The notes: generated by a model not told the origin, from the letters alone. A stretch of 64,000 nucleotides of DNA from Dromiciops gliroides (GCF_019393635.1 NC_057863.1:645338660-645402659); one strand, 5' to 3'. Numbered from the stretch's first letter, positions 20,786 through 30,865 are shown. Translations and numbers: made by a program.

Positions 20786-20997
20786 CCAATGACCTCAGTC
20801 TGTTCCTACATGTCCATGGGGATAACCTTCTGGCTCTTAGTCTCACAGGCTCTGTCATCTAGAAAAGGAGGCCCTTGGTCCATATGAGCTCTATTCTAAT
20901 TCAATTAACCATTTATTAAATACCTAATATGTGCAAGGCACAGCACTAGGTAATCAGGAGGTAAGGCCCTCCCCCCTCCAAGTGCTTACATTCTCCT

Positions 20998-21192
20998 GGA
21001 GAAAATCTTCAAGTGTGGTCCAGGGACCCCAAGTCCCTGAGAGCTTTTCAGGGGGATCTGTGAGGTCAAAACTATTTTTATAATAATACTAAGACATTTT
21101 CATTCCAATGGGGTTAAAATGGATAGAAACAACTCATAGAAGCAAAAGCTCTTTGGGGAATTGGCCTCAATAATTTTTTAAAGTGTCAAGGG
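20998..21192 (+). mobile_element. hAT-type DNA transposon fossil
   Basis: CAAGTGTGGTCCAGGGACCC, GGTCAAAACTATTTTTATAA and TAATACTAAGACATTTTC match a widespread mammalian hAT element; exact subfamily not assigned. It sits inside an older dispersed repeat. Confidence 0.55.
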
Positions 21193-21399
21193 CCCTGGAC
21201 TGGAGAGATACAACGTGTGCCCAAATAGCAATACAAGGTGACTTGGGGAGCTGCAGGGCACACATACACCGAGATGGAGCAGATGTCCTGGAGAAGGTGG
21301 CAGGCACCAGACTTGTGCCTTGAAGGTCACTGAGGATCAGGAGGGGCAGAAATGATGAGGGGGCTGAGCTCCGGAATGGGGGATACAGTTGTGTGGGTG

Positions 21400-21845
21400 C
21401 AGAAGCAGCAGACGGAATGAATGCTAAGTTCAGGGAAGAGATGGGCGGATGTCAAAACTCCATGGAGGAGATCGAGGTGGCGGAGGACGAGGGGAGAGAC
21501 AGGACGGAGGGTGATGGAAGGTGGGGGCCACAGGGAAGGGTGCAGCAGCAGCAGCAGGAGAATGCGAGAGAAGAGGGAAGGATAAAGGGAGGGATGAAGG
21601 CTACAAAGGGGAGGGGAAAGGAGGAAAGATAAAGGAAAGAGGGAGGATTTAGTAGGAAAGGGAGACCGTATGAAGCCGAGAAGACCAGAGAGAAGAATAA
21701 AAGGGGGGAGGGGAGAAGGGAGGGGGAAAAAAGTGGAGGGAAAGAGAAGGATATAGGTAGGAAGAGAGAGAAACACACACACAGAGACCGAGAGAGACAG
21801 AGAGAGAGACAGAGACAGAAGCAGACAGAGAGAGAAAGAGAAGCA
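21400..21845 (+). repeat. Purine-rich low-complexity region
   Basis: GGAGG/GAAAGG-rich DNA ending in a GAGA/CAGA microsatellite at 21771-21840. A partial MIR (GACTAGCTGTGTGACTTTCT) follows at 21845-21945. Confidence 0.8.
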
Positions 21846-22407
21846 CGGAATGCAGCCCTTGAGTCCGGAAGTCCTGGCTTCAAACCCACGGACTAGCTGT
21901 GTGACTTTCTATGAGCATGTCACCCTCTCTGAGCCCAGTGGAAGGGAGAGCTCAGTGCGCACAAGGTTTACTGTAAAGGGCCGCGAATGCACCTTGTAAA
22001 GGCATAACGCCCAACAGAAAGCTCCACTATGAAAAAGAAAGAGAAATAACTGCTCTCCCCCCACCACCCCAGCACCCGCGGTCCTTAGTGTTTGTGTGTC
22101 CATGCGTGTCTGGGTGCTTCTTGTACACGTGCATTCGCGAGCCCGTGGGTGTGTGTTCATGTGTTTGTGTGTCTGAGTGTTCATGTTCCCGTGTGTGTTC
22201 GTGGGTCCGCGAGTGTTCGTGGGTCCGCAGAGCGGTCCGCGCGTGTTAGCGGGTGCCCGCCCCGGGGTGACCGGCCCCGCCCCCACTCGGGGAAGCCCCT
22301 CGCGCAGCCCGGAGGTGGGACGGGGCGGGGTGGGGCGGGGCTGGGCGGTGGGAGCCGCAGCAGGCGCCGCAGCCCCAGCAGCCCCGGCCGCGCCTGCAGC
22401 CCCGCGT

Positions 22408-22427
22408 TGGCAAGTCCCGACTTGCCT
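22408..22427. promoter_or_regulatory. p53 response element of BBC3
   Basis: Two adjoining decamers, TGGCAAGTCC and CGACTTGCCT, with no spacer. Each fits RRRCWWGYYY with only its first base off, and both CWWG cores are intact. The layout is nearly that of human PUMA BS2 (CTGCAAGTCC TGACTTGTCC), at the same place upstream of the non-coding first exon. Confidence 0.85.
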
Positions 22428-22457
22428 GGGCGCAGACGGCCGCAGGAGGGCGGGAGC

Positions 22458-22494
22458 AGGGGGGCGGGGCGGGGCGGGGCGGGCGGTGACGTCA
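22458..22494. promoter_or_regulatory. BBC3 proximal promoter: GC boxes and CRE
   Basis: Four to five GGGGCGGGGC-type Sp1 boxes in tandem end at a perfect palindromic CRE TGACGTCA (22487-22494). The transcription start is probably within the next 50 bp. Confidence 0.7.
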
Positions 22495-22509
22495 CGCGGG
22501 AGCCGGGGC

Positions 22510-22797
22510 GCGCGGCTGCAGCGCGAGGCGGCGGCGGCGGCGGCCGCGGCAGAACCAGCCTGGGAGCCGGCGGCGCAAGACACATGCGTGCGGCCCGCGG
22601 GAGCCACAGCAGGAGCGGGAGTGGGAGCAGCGGCGAGCAGCGGCGGCGGCGGCGGCGGCGGCAGCGGCAACAGCAGCAGCAGAGGAGGCGGTGGAGAGCA
22701 GGCAGCGCGGAGCCAGGCGCCCCTGGCCCGGCCCGGTCCCCGCCTGACAGTCCAACCAGCCCGCCCCCGCCCCCGACGGCGCGTTCATGCCCCCGGG
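22510..22797 (+). other. BBC3: BBC3 non-coding exon 1 (predicted)
   Basis: GC-rich DNA with CGG and CAG triplet runs (22527-22550, 22620-22700) ends in the donor CGGG|GTGAGT at 22797. It would splice to the acceptor CTCCGCAG at 23790. A short upstream ATG lies at 22787, ten bases before the donor. The 5' edge is inferred from the promoter motifs only. Confidence 0.6.
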
Positions 22798-22977
22798 GTG
22801 AGTGAGGGAGCGTGCGAGGCCGGGGTCCCGGGAAGGAGGGGAGGCACGGGGCGGCGGGGGGTGCTCCCTGGAGGAGGAGGCAGGAGAGTGGGGCCGCCCC
22901 CCACAAGCGCTCTGCCTCCCACCCCACCCCCACCTTGGGGGGCGCGGGCTGCCGCAGGTGCCACCGCCGCCGCCGGC

Positions 22978-23075
22978 CGCAGCTGCCGTTGCTGTTGCTG
23001 CGGCTGCTGTTGCTGCTGCTTCTGCAATTGCTGCTGCCGCTGCCCCCGCCGCTGCCGTTGCTGCTGCTGCTGCGG
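22978..23075. repeat. Imperfect CTG/CCG triplet repeat in BBC3 intron 1
   Basis: About 30 CTG-like triplets with CCG, GTT and TTC interruptions, just 3' of exon 1. Interrupted, so probably stable. Confidence 0.85.
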
Positions 23076-23093
23076 CCGCGCGCGGCTGCGGGT

Positions 23094-23107
23094 TTGTTTA
23101 CAAACAA
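23094..23107 (+). promoter_or_regulatory. FOXO-type site in BBC3 intron 1
   Basis: TTGTTTAC followed by AAACAA forms a near-palindromic forkhead site. Human PUMA is a known FOXO3 target through an intron 1 element of this sequence type. Site seen; binding inferred. Confidence 0.65.
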
Positions 23108-23796
23108 TGGGTGTGCGGCCCCGCGGCGCCCCCTGGCGGCCATAGCGGGCCTGCCCCTCCCCCCGCCCCCCTTCCCGGGGGTGGGGGTGGGGGCCGGGGC
23201 TGGTCCTGGCTGCGATCTGTGCAGGGGGCATGCATGCTCTCGGGTCCGGAGTGAGCCCTCGGAGCTGGGGCTGGGGGGAGGGGGGGCCCCCTCTGTCCCG
23301 CAGCTGCTGCCGCGGTCCGTGCCCTTAGTGTCCGCGGCAGTTGTTGGTGTGCGCTGGGAGCATGGCTGTGGGTGGCGCGTGCGACTGGGTGTGTTGTTTT
23401 TTTAGGGTATCATTCTCTGCCTCTGCATTGGTGAGTGTGTGCAGCTTGTCTCTGTGATTGCTTGTGCAGTTTCGTGAGTGTGCCGCTGTCACCGAGCTTG
23501 CTGTGAGTGTGTGGTGGCCGCTGGGTAGGTGCTCCTGGGAGGTGGCAGCCGCCGGGGCTGGGGGCCTGGGGTGCTGGGGGAGAGGCTGGCCTGGGGAGGC
23601 GGGGCCGAGAACGACCTGTCACTGGTTTGCGAGCGTAGCCCTGGGTGTGTATTTCATCTGCAGGAAATTGACATGTGCGCTGGGGGCTCGAGGCTCGGTG
23701 TCCCGGGGCAGGGAGTTGGGGACGGTGCCGAGGCTTGCGAGGGCAGTGGCGGAGCCCGCCTTGACCTGCTCCGCCCACCTGTCTCCGCAGGCTCCC

Positions 23797-24091
23797 ATGG
23801 CCAGAGCGCAGCAGGACGGCAGCTCCCCAGAGCCAGTAGAGGGTCTGCCCCGCGAAAGCCCGAGAACCTTTCCCCTGGGGCGGCTCATGCCCTCTGCGGT
23901 CTCCTGCAGCCTCTGCGAGGCTGGCCTGAACCCATCTGCTGACTCCATGTGCCCAGCCCCCGGCCCCGCGCTGGCGCCCCCGTCCCTCCTGCCGCTCGCC
24001 TACTTCTGCACTCGACAGCCCCGCGCCTATGGGGGCCCCCGCTGGGCACGGGTGGCCAGAAGCCCTGTGCCCGGCAGCCAGGGCCAGAGTG
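23797..24091 (+). CDS. BBC3: BBC3 first coding exon (residues 1-98)
   Basis: The exon opens at 23791 after CTCCGCAG and ends at GAGTG|GTGAGT, leaving one base of codon 99. It encodes the conserved N-terminus and LGRLMPSAVSCSLCEAGL. The ATG context (CTCCCATGG) has +4 G but no -3 purine. Confidence 0.95.
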
Positions 24092-25962
24092 GTGAGTGCG
24101 AAAGGCTCTTTCGGGCTCCATACTTTCCCCCCTCTCTCCTCCTCTCCATCTGCCTGGGGGCGGGGCGGGGTGGGGAGGGTGTCTATCTCTTCCACTTTCT
24201 GTCAGTCTCACGTCCGTGTCTCACTGTTTTGGTTTCTGCATCCTCCCCTTGGGGGGCTTGCGGACTCAACTCTTCCTAGGGCAAGAGCCCTCATCCCCAA
24301 GGGGGGCCCAGAGCCTCCCAGGAACCAAGAGTCATCTTGGGGCAGAGCAGGGAGTCCGGGGATGGGAAGGGAGGTGAGAGCCCCCCCCCGCCCAGCTACA
24401 AAGACAGGTTTGAGTGACAGAGATACGAGACAGCCAAGAGAATGGGGGGGGGGGGCACACACGGAAAGGGACCAGGTCCCTAGAAAGGGCGTGGTCCAGA
24501 ATGGTGCCCGGTCCTTCTTGCTGTCTGACTTACGGTCCTCTATCCAGGTCCTAGTAGGACTGGGAGGAGGGCTGGCTCTTTTCTCCCAGCCGGTGCCCCT
24601 CCCCCTTCCTGGAGCTGGGAGGGAGGGCCTTCAGGTTTGGAAATTCCCCCAGGGGAAGGGAGGGTGGCGGTGGGGAGCCAGCCCGAAAGGGTTAAAGGTC
24701 CTCTGCCTGCGGAGAAGTTAACCCTGTGTTGCCTGCGGTCTGTCTCCCCGGGAGCTTCCCTTGCTTCTTCTCTTAGCCAGAGAGAATTGTTGTTTCCTGT
24801 CCCCTCCCCCTTCTGCATCCTGGCTGGGGGGGGGGGGAGCAGAGGGCTTCTCTCTGGCCTAGGAATTAGGGTTAGGGTTTTTTTTTTGCCCTCTCCCCCC
24901 CCCAGCGACGCCCCTCTACACACACACACACATATACACACGCCCACGTGCATGTGCTGCCTCTAAGTCTTCTCAGACTGTTGCCTCCCCGTGGACTCTG
25001 GAAGTCTGAGATTGTGGAATTCAGAGATGGAAGTGACTCTGTCGCTCAGGGGTTCTCAGAGTCTTTAGAATGCCTCTCAATGCACAAAACAATACCTAGG
25101 TTTACAGAGGAAACTGACTATACTAAAATACAATTCTCAAAAAAAAAAAAAAAGATCCCAGACCCCAAGTTAAGAGCCCCTGAATCTAGTCTAACCGCTC
25201 CCCCCCTTTCCCCTTCTTCCATCTGATCTCTTCTGTAGACCCAGGGAAGAGGGTTGATGGGCCCCTAAGGTCACCCAGGAGTTCTGTGGGCTCTTGCCTC
25301 TGGCCCCTAATACTTGTTGAATAAATGAGTTTGCGCTGCCTTGTACCTTGGAGAACATGTAAAAGGGGATGGGCATGGGGCGGGGGAAGATGGCCTCCCC
25401 CCCACACACTGTAAAAATGGGATGAGGGAAACAGGAACCATTGGCAGGCAGTAGAAGACACCCCCTGTCAAATGAGGGGGGGGACACTGCTTGGACTCCA
25501 GCGGGCCTTGACAGTGAAGTGCTTGAATTGCTTTGTTGAGTGGTGATCTTCAGGTCCTGACCTACGGCCTGTCTTTCGTTCTCCTCCCTAAGGCTCCCAA
25601 CCCTCTTTGGGTGAAAGGTCTGCCGAGGAAGAGGAGGACGGAGGTCAGGAGAGGGAGCCCCAGGTAGCATCTCCGATGTCTGGTGGCCCCCCGGGGGTGT
25701 TGGGCCCAGAACACGGGGACCAAGGAGAGCAGCAGGACCGGGAGATCGGTGCCCAGCTCCGGAGGATGGCCGATGATCTCAATGCTCTGTATGAGCAGCG
25801 GGTGAGTCTCCGGCAGTAGGCATGGCTGAGGTCAGACAGCAGGTGGGCCTTCCTTTCTGGGAAGAGGCGCTGGACTATGTTAAACGAAGGGTCACTCATA
25901 AGGAGGGAGAAGGGGGTCGTGGGCCAGAGACCCTTTCTGGACCCCAGCTCAGCCTGGCTTGA

Positions 25963-25996
<34 letters not shown>

Positions 25997-27912
25997 GGAA
26001 GAGTCCAAGGGTGACTTTTGGGGGTGGGGGCTGGAGAAGTTCTTCCCTGCCCAGCTGTCCCGCGGCCAGATGTGCAGCAGCTGCTCTCCCCCCCCCCCCT
26101 CCGTGGGGTTGAACTCAGGACAGGAGGGAGGAGCAGCGGAGGGGGGCGGGGAGGGTAGAGACACAAGCCGAGATCCCCTAATCTACCCTCCCAGGATTAT
26201 GGAGTGAGGGGAGTGGAGGGGGTGTGGTCCAGAGGCTGATGGGATGGTGCCCAGGCTTTGGCCTGGGACCAGGAGGCCGCCTCTCTGGGCCGGAAGGGCC
26301 AAGGGTCCGACGGGGCTGACACCCTGAGGCAGTGGGGGAGGGGAGAGGCCAATCTCCCCGACTTCCTCCGGTGGCCAGCTTCGGCTGGGACTGAAGGGGC
26401 CGGCAGCTCCGGCGGCTCATATATCTTGGGCTATTTATAGCGAGTGAGTCAGCATTGGCAAATGCCTGCCTCCCTCTCCCCAGCTCCCTCCTCCTCCTCC
26501 TTCTCCCCCCCCCCCTTCCCTTCTCCTCACTTCCCGCCTGCCGATGCTGGCTCAGCGCCTGCCCAGAACAAACAAGCCAGCCTTCCCCTGGCTGAGCCGG
26601 AGGGGAGGGGCTGGGGAAGCCCAGCACCCCTCCCCCCTCCCTTCTAGCAAGGGGCTGAGAACCCGGGGCACCTCTGCCCTCCTCCAGTGGGGAGTGGCCC
26701 TAGGATGTGGGAGGAACTTGAAGGGGATGGGATTGGGCCCCACCGAGGCCCCAGGGCAGTGAAGGGAGGCCAGCCCCTAGAGATGAGCTCAGGATGCAGT
26801 GAAGGCTCTAGGGGAGGCCCTGGACTGGGCCCTCTCCCCAGGACAGAAACTTGAAAGCAGTCCTTAAAGCAGTCCCTCGCTTTCACGGTTAAGGAACCCC
26901 TTTTCTCTAGGGGCCTGTGATGTGACATTAGTCATGAGGACCATAGCTAGCATTTATTAAGCACTTACTGTATGCCAGGTATGGAGCTAAGCACTTTACA
27001 ATGATTATCTCATTAGATCCTCACAGCAACCCTGGGCAGGAGATGTTATCATTAATCCCATTTTACAGATGAGGAAACTGAGGCAGACAGTGGCTAAGTG
27101 ACTTGTCCAGGGTCACACAGCTAGGAGGTATCTGAGGCTGGATTTGAACCCAGGTCTTTCTGACTCCAGGCCCTGCACTATAGCCCCGCACTGCGCCCCC
27201 TAGCTGCCCAGTTTAGGAGCCCAGCTTCAACATTTCCTAGCAGTGTGCCCATAGGCGAATCACTTGTCCTTGATGAGCCTCAGTTTCCTCTTCTGGAAAA
27301 GGGGGATAGTCTTTACACCGCCTTCCGAGGGTCGTTTGAAGAAAGCATTTTGGGCACAGTAGCCTCCATATCAATATAAACTCTAACCTCTAGCCCTCTT
27401 CATGGAATTATTATTATGGTGGTTGTTATTTTTGTGGAGCAGTGAGGGTTAAGTGACTTGCCCAGGGTCACACAGCTAGTAAGTGTCAAGTGTCTGAGGC
27501 CAGATTTGAACTCAGGTCCTCCTGAATCCAGGGCCGGTGCTTTATCCGCTGCACCCCCTAGCTGCCCCCTTCTTCGTGGAATTATAAAGTTTGTGAGTTG
27601 TCTAATGCGACCCCTTCCTTTAGATGGAAAGAAAAGCAGAGTGTAGAAGGGAGAGAGCTGATGCTAGGACTCGGGTTTGCATTGACCTCATTGCTGACCT
27701 CAGCTTTCAGTTCCCAGCAACCAACATTCGTAGCCCCCCTCCCCCCTCCCCCAGCAGGGCTGTCTTCTAACACTCCCTCCCTTCTTTGCCCACAGAGACG
27801 AGAGGAGGAGCAGAGACGTCACCTCTCACCCTGGAGGCTTCTCTACAATCTCATCTCAGGGCTCCTGGCCCCACACCGAGGGAACGGGATCCCCGAAATT
27901 GAGCCCAACTAG
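23797..27912 (+). CDS. BBC3: BBC3 (PUMA), BH3-only pro-apoptotic protein, complete
   Basis: Exons 23797-24091, 25593-25801 and 27796-27912 join in frame to 206 codons plus TAG. PUMA binds anti-apoptotic BCL-2 proteins and activates BAX/BAK at the mitochondrial outer membrane. The start MARAQQDGSSPEPVEGL matches human MARARQEGSSPEPVEGL and keeps the Ser10 phosphosite. The Pro-rich middle is diverged. The BH3 helix at residues 149-168 is EIGAQLRRMADDLNALYEQR, with the LxxxMADD core intact and only two changes from human. The C-terminal tail (residues 169-206) holds the hydrophobic WRLLYNLISGLL mitochondrial segment and ends EIEPN. At 206 aa it is 13 longer than human PUMA-alpha (193), mainly in the linker. 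GT-AG introns throughout. Likely p53- and FOXO-driven. Confidence 0.97.
25045..25190. mobile_element. Non-autonomous hAT-like element in BBC3 intron 2
   Basis: CAGGGGTTCTCAGAGTCTTT at one end and GTTAAGAGCCCCTGAATCTA at the other look like imperfect inverted termini of the same element type as at 29125-29265 (ending AAGAACCCCTGAGCTAG). Confidence 0.45.
25593..25801 (+). CDS. BBC3: BBC3 BH3-domain exon (residues 99-168)
   Basis: A 209-nt exon between CCTAAG and CGG|GTGAGT. An acidic stretch (EEEED) and Gly/Pro linker lead to the BH3 helix at the exon's end, as in human. Confidence 0.97.
26415..26465. promoter_or_regulatory. Candidate enhancer motifs in BBC3 intron 3
   Basis: A palindromic MEF2-type site CTATTTATAG (26431-26440) lies five bases from TGAGTCAGCA (26445-26454), a MARE/AP-1-type bZIP site, in otherwise repeat-free GC-rich DNA. 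Confidence 0.4.
26937..27209 (-). repeat. MIR in BBC3 intron 3
   Basis: CATTTATTAAGCACTTACTG, CATTAGATCCTCACAGCAAC and ACAGATGAGGAAACTGAGGC in reverse orientation. A second MIR piece in plus orientation follows (27213-27350). Confidence 0.8.
27431..27568 (-). repeat. Short SINE in BBC3 intron 3
   Basis: GTGGAGCAGTGAGGGTTAAG start, CCCCCTAGCTGCCCCC end. Confidence 0.9.
27796..27912 (+). CDS. BBC3: BBC3 last coding exon (residues 169-206)
   Basis: It starts after CCCACAG with AGACGAGAGGAG and encodes the hydrophobic C-terminal segment; stop TAG at 27910-27912. Confidence 0.96.
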   Translation, partial: RREEEQRRHLSPWRLLYNLISGLLAPHRGNGIPEIEPN

Positions 27913-28019
27913 CCTCCAGTGCCCACCTTGCAGGACACCATGTGTTGGGGGGTGCGGCTGGAGGAGGTCTGGAGGGCAGGACCTTCCAACCCCCCCCCTT
28001 CCTGTGGACTCTTGGCAAA

Positions 28020-28027
28020 ATGTAGCA
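28020..28027 (+). promoter_or_regulatory. miR-221/222 8-mer seed match in the BBC3 3' UTR
   Basis: ATGTAGCA is the full 8-mer complement of the miR-221/222 seed. Human PUMA mRNA is a reported target of these miRNAs. Site seen; function inferred. Confidence 0.6.
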
Positions 28028-28856
28028 TATCAGACATGGGCACAGATGCCCCCTTTGGTGGGGCCTGGGTCGGGGCGAATGACTCTGGGTCCAGCACTGG
28101 AAAAAGCCCCTGCCCGGATTGCTTGGGAGGACAGTTGTGGGGGGGCGGGGGGCGGTTCGGGGCCAGACTGCTGAGGCTCCAGACCCGAGGAGGAGGGGGC
28201 CTGGTGGGAGGAGAGGGGGGACCTCTAGAGAGGAGGGGTCAGGTAGGGGCACCCAGGGAGTCTGAGGGGAATGAAAGGTGACAGAGCTGTCCCCTCTGCC
28301 CCCTGCCACCTCAGCCTGGGCGACCTTCTCCCTGGCTTTTCTCGTCCTGCCCGAGCCGGCTGGTCTTTGGTGCTTTGCTCCATGCCTTGTTGGAATGAGC
28401 CAAAAACTAACCACTAGCTTCCCAGAGTCTGTATCCCGTGGAGCCAGTCTCTTTCCTGAGCCGGCAGGTAACCCTGCCCCAGTTTTCATTTCCTAGGGGA
28501 GGGGTGAGAAGGAAACAAGGGGGGGTGACCCTCTCTCCAGCCCCTCTAAGGCAAACCCACTGTGGAACTGATAGAGAAAACATGGGCTCCTCTGGGTCCC
28601 CTTTGCCCCAGGAGGCTGAGGGAGGCTCAGAGCCCCTTGGAAAGAAGGCTTGGGCTGACGTTCCCAGGGGGCAGGGCAGGGACCCTCCAAGCAGGAGGCT
28701 CTGGGGCAGGGGAGAGGAGAGGGAGGGAGGGAGGGAGGGGGTCCTGGCGTGTAAATACACTGTACATGAAGCTGTGTGCTGTAGATACTGGAATGAATTT
28801 TCTGTACATGTTTGGTTAATTTTTTTGTATACATGATTTTTCTATGTTTCCTTTTC

Positions 28857-28862
28857 AATAAA
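28857..28862 (+). promoter_or_regulatory. BBC3 polyadenylation signal
   Basis: AATAAA within TTCAATAAAATCAG, about 945 nt after the stop codon and near the end of the conserved 3' UTR. Confidence 0.85.
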
Positions 28863-29124
28863 ATCAGATTGGAGCAGGAACAGCCTGCCCACTTTTCTTG
28901 ACCCTCTTCCTCCATAATGCGGACCAAAGGGTTGGGGGGGGGATCATGGAGCTGCCCCCCTCTGTCTTTCTCCATCTCAGAAAGGGCCATGGTCACCCCA
29001 AGTCTGCCTGGGACCTGGCAGTCTGGGATGTGAGTGCCCCTGAGTAATTCCTGCTTCCCTCGATTTTCAAATGCCTCATCTGTAAAATGGGAGTAATGCG
29101 TTATTCACCACAAAGGAAGATCTG

Positions 29125-29265
29125 AAATCCATGATCTTGGACTGCCTTCCACTTAGTCCAGGCTTAGGGGCGCTTTATTTCAACAGACCTGTTATTTTGA
29201 GAAGGCCTCCACCACACTGCCCAAGGAGCCCATTATACAGAAAAGGTGAAGAACCCCTGAGCTAG
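29125..29265. mobile_element. Non-autonomous hAT-like element
   Basis: Ends AAGGTGAAGAACCCCTGAGC, the terminal sequence typical of this family; the other end is diverged. Confidence 0.4.
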
Positions 29266-29591
29266 ACCCTTGCTCTTTACCAAGATGGGAAAAAGGGAAA
29301 GAAGAAAAAAATGCTGCTTTGAAATAAAAGGGACAAGGGCCAGTGGCGGTTCAGAGGAACTTGGGGGAAGGGGTGCGGAGACTCCAGGAGGGTCTTCCTG
29401 AGGGTGGGGTCTCAAGCAAACCTTCAGAGAGCTACCTTCTGAATTCCATAGTGGGACTCCAGAGGACATGCAGCTCAGGCCATAGCTGGTGGGAATATCC
29501 TTTACAATGGTCATCTAGCTAATGCTCTGCACTGAAATAGGGGGACTGGGAGTTCCCAGTTCTCAACGGGGGTTAGAAAGAGGGGGAACCG

Positions 29592-29752
29592 GGGGCAGCT
29601 AGGTGGTACAGTGGATAAAGCACCAGCCCTGGATTCAGGAGTACCTGAGTTCAAATGTGAGCTCAGACACTTGACGCTTACTAGCTGTGTGACCCTGAGC
29701 AAGTCACTTAACCCTCATTGCCCTGCAAAAGGGAAAAAAAAGAAAGAAAAAA
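29592..29752 (+). repeat. Short tRNA-derived SINE
   Basis: GGGGCAGCTAGGTGGTACAG head, CATTGCCCTGC plus A-rich tail; G(G)GGAACC flanks. Confidence 0.9.
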
Positions 29753-29879
29753 GACGGGGAACCCTTCAAGAGAATTCTGGCTGTGCTCAGGGTGGCCCAA
29801 AGGGAGAAAGACAATAGGAAGAAGGTAGAGACAACTCCAGGGAGGAAAACAGTGCCCCAAATGGAATTCAACAAACATT

Positions 29880-30745
29880 TTGAATTCAACAAACATTAAG
29901 TACCTACTGGATACAACACACTACCCTAAGTCCTGGGTAGCAGGGAGGTTCCCTCAAAGGATGTTACTCACAAAGAAGCTCATCTTGCCTTCCCATCCAA
30001 TCCTCCACAGTGGAATCTGAACTGAGCCTTTAAGCAGCCCACCAAGTTATCCCTTGCATTTGCTATATAAGCCTGCTTGTTTCTCTGGTCCTATACCTCT
30101 CTATAGTCTTCCTGAGTGAGTCCTCATTGGCGATGTGGTGGCCTACTAGAGTCCATCATTGGGCCTCTTCACAGCCCTCTGGGGAACTTTCAAACTGTAA
30201 TTCTTGGGACGGGGGCACCTCTAGAAGAATATTCCTGTTGAAAGAGATGGGCAGTTATTTCAGGCAGAAGTTCAGGTCATTAAAAGCATGATGCAGTTTC
30301 CCAAATGCAGTTGGGCCTGCTTCCCCCTTGATTCAGGGCCCGGCAACTCGTTATACATTCACCAGATAGGTAAATGGATTGCCATCCCACTGTACATCAC
30401 AGTCTGGACAATAAATGTTCTTGCTCCACTTGGTTTTTCCCCAGGAGGAGCTAGAATCTCATTCAGAGGCAGCTCAGCATCCTTTTGGAAGCTCTGATAC
30501 CACAGTGGCCCATGCAACATGCCAGCAAGAGGGACTCCTCCTCCATTCAGACTTCCCCTGTGAAAGGGGCAAACGCTCTGGGTCAGCTGTCTCTGTAGGG
30601 TATGCCTCACCTCGATGGTAATAACGAGAGATTTACCAGACAAAGCTATTTCTGTTTGAACATTTTCCAGAGAATTTAATGCTTAATGCTAGTGGCTTCC
30701 CTCTGATGGTTATCCCCACGTTGCCCTGTCTGTATCTCCTCTGCC
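29880..30745. other. Intergenic, old repeat remnants
   Basis: A dispersed-repeat head (TTCAACAAACATTAAGTACC) near 29886. The rest resembles diverged LINE DNA of the kind further right, but I could not place it. A 95-codon open frame on the minus strand (30359-30643) has no familiar content. Confidence 0.3.
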
Positions 30746-30860
30746 CATAGTTGTTTGCACCATGCTACCCCATTAAACTGTAAGCCCCCCGAGGGCAGGG
30801 ACTATCCTTTGCATCTCCAGCTTGGGCAGGGAGCAAATACTCAATATTTGACTTATGATT
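30745..30860 (+). repeat. L2 3' end
   Basis: AACTGTAAGCCCCCCGAGGG and CAGGGACTATCCTTTGCATC match the L2 3' terminus. Confidence 0.7.
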
Positions 30861-30865
30861 TTTCT

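Larger units (their letters stand above)
22240..23330. other. CpG island covering BBC3 promoter and exon 1
   Basis: About 1.1 kb of very GC-rich, CpG-dense DNA, in contrast to the CpG-poor flanks, centred on the predicted non-coding exon. Confidence 0.85.
27913..28880 (+). other. BBC3: BBC3 3' UTR
   Basis: About 965 nt from the stop to just past the AATAAA. The end (GTAAATACACTGTACATGAA, TTTCTGTACATGTTTGG) resembles the 3' end of human PUMA mRNA. Repeat-free throughout, unlike the flanks. Confidence 0.8.

Noticed and set aside
22177-23145. Very long open frames (over 300 codons) on both strands across the BBC3 CpG island
   Set aside because: GC-rich DNA with few stop codons; Ala/Gly/Pro/Arg and triplet-repeat composition, mutual overlap on both strands and no family resemblance. 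The region fits promoter plus non-coding exon.
24875-24890. TTAGGGTTAGGG-like words as an interstitial telomere repeat
   Set aside because: Only about two units; too short to mean anything.
25960-26000. TC/AC tract in BBC3 intron 3 as a regulatory element
   Set aside because: Simple microsatellite with no adjoining motif support.
30359-30643. 95-codon minus-strand open frame without obvious low complexity
   Set aside because: No recognisable domain, splice context or neighbour; it sits in probable decayed LINE DNA. Possible but unsupported.
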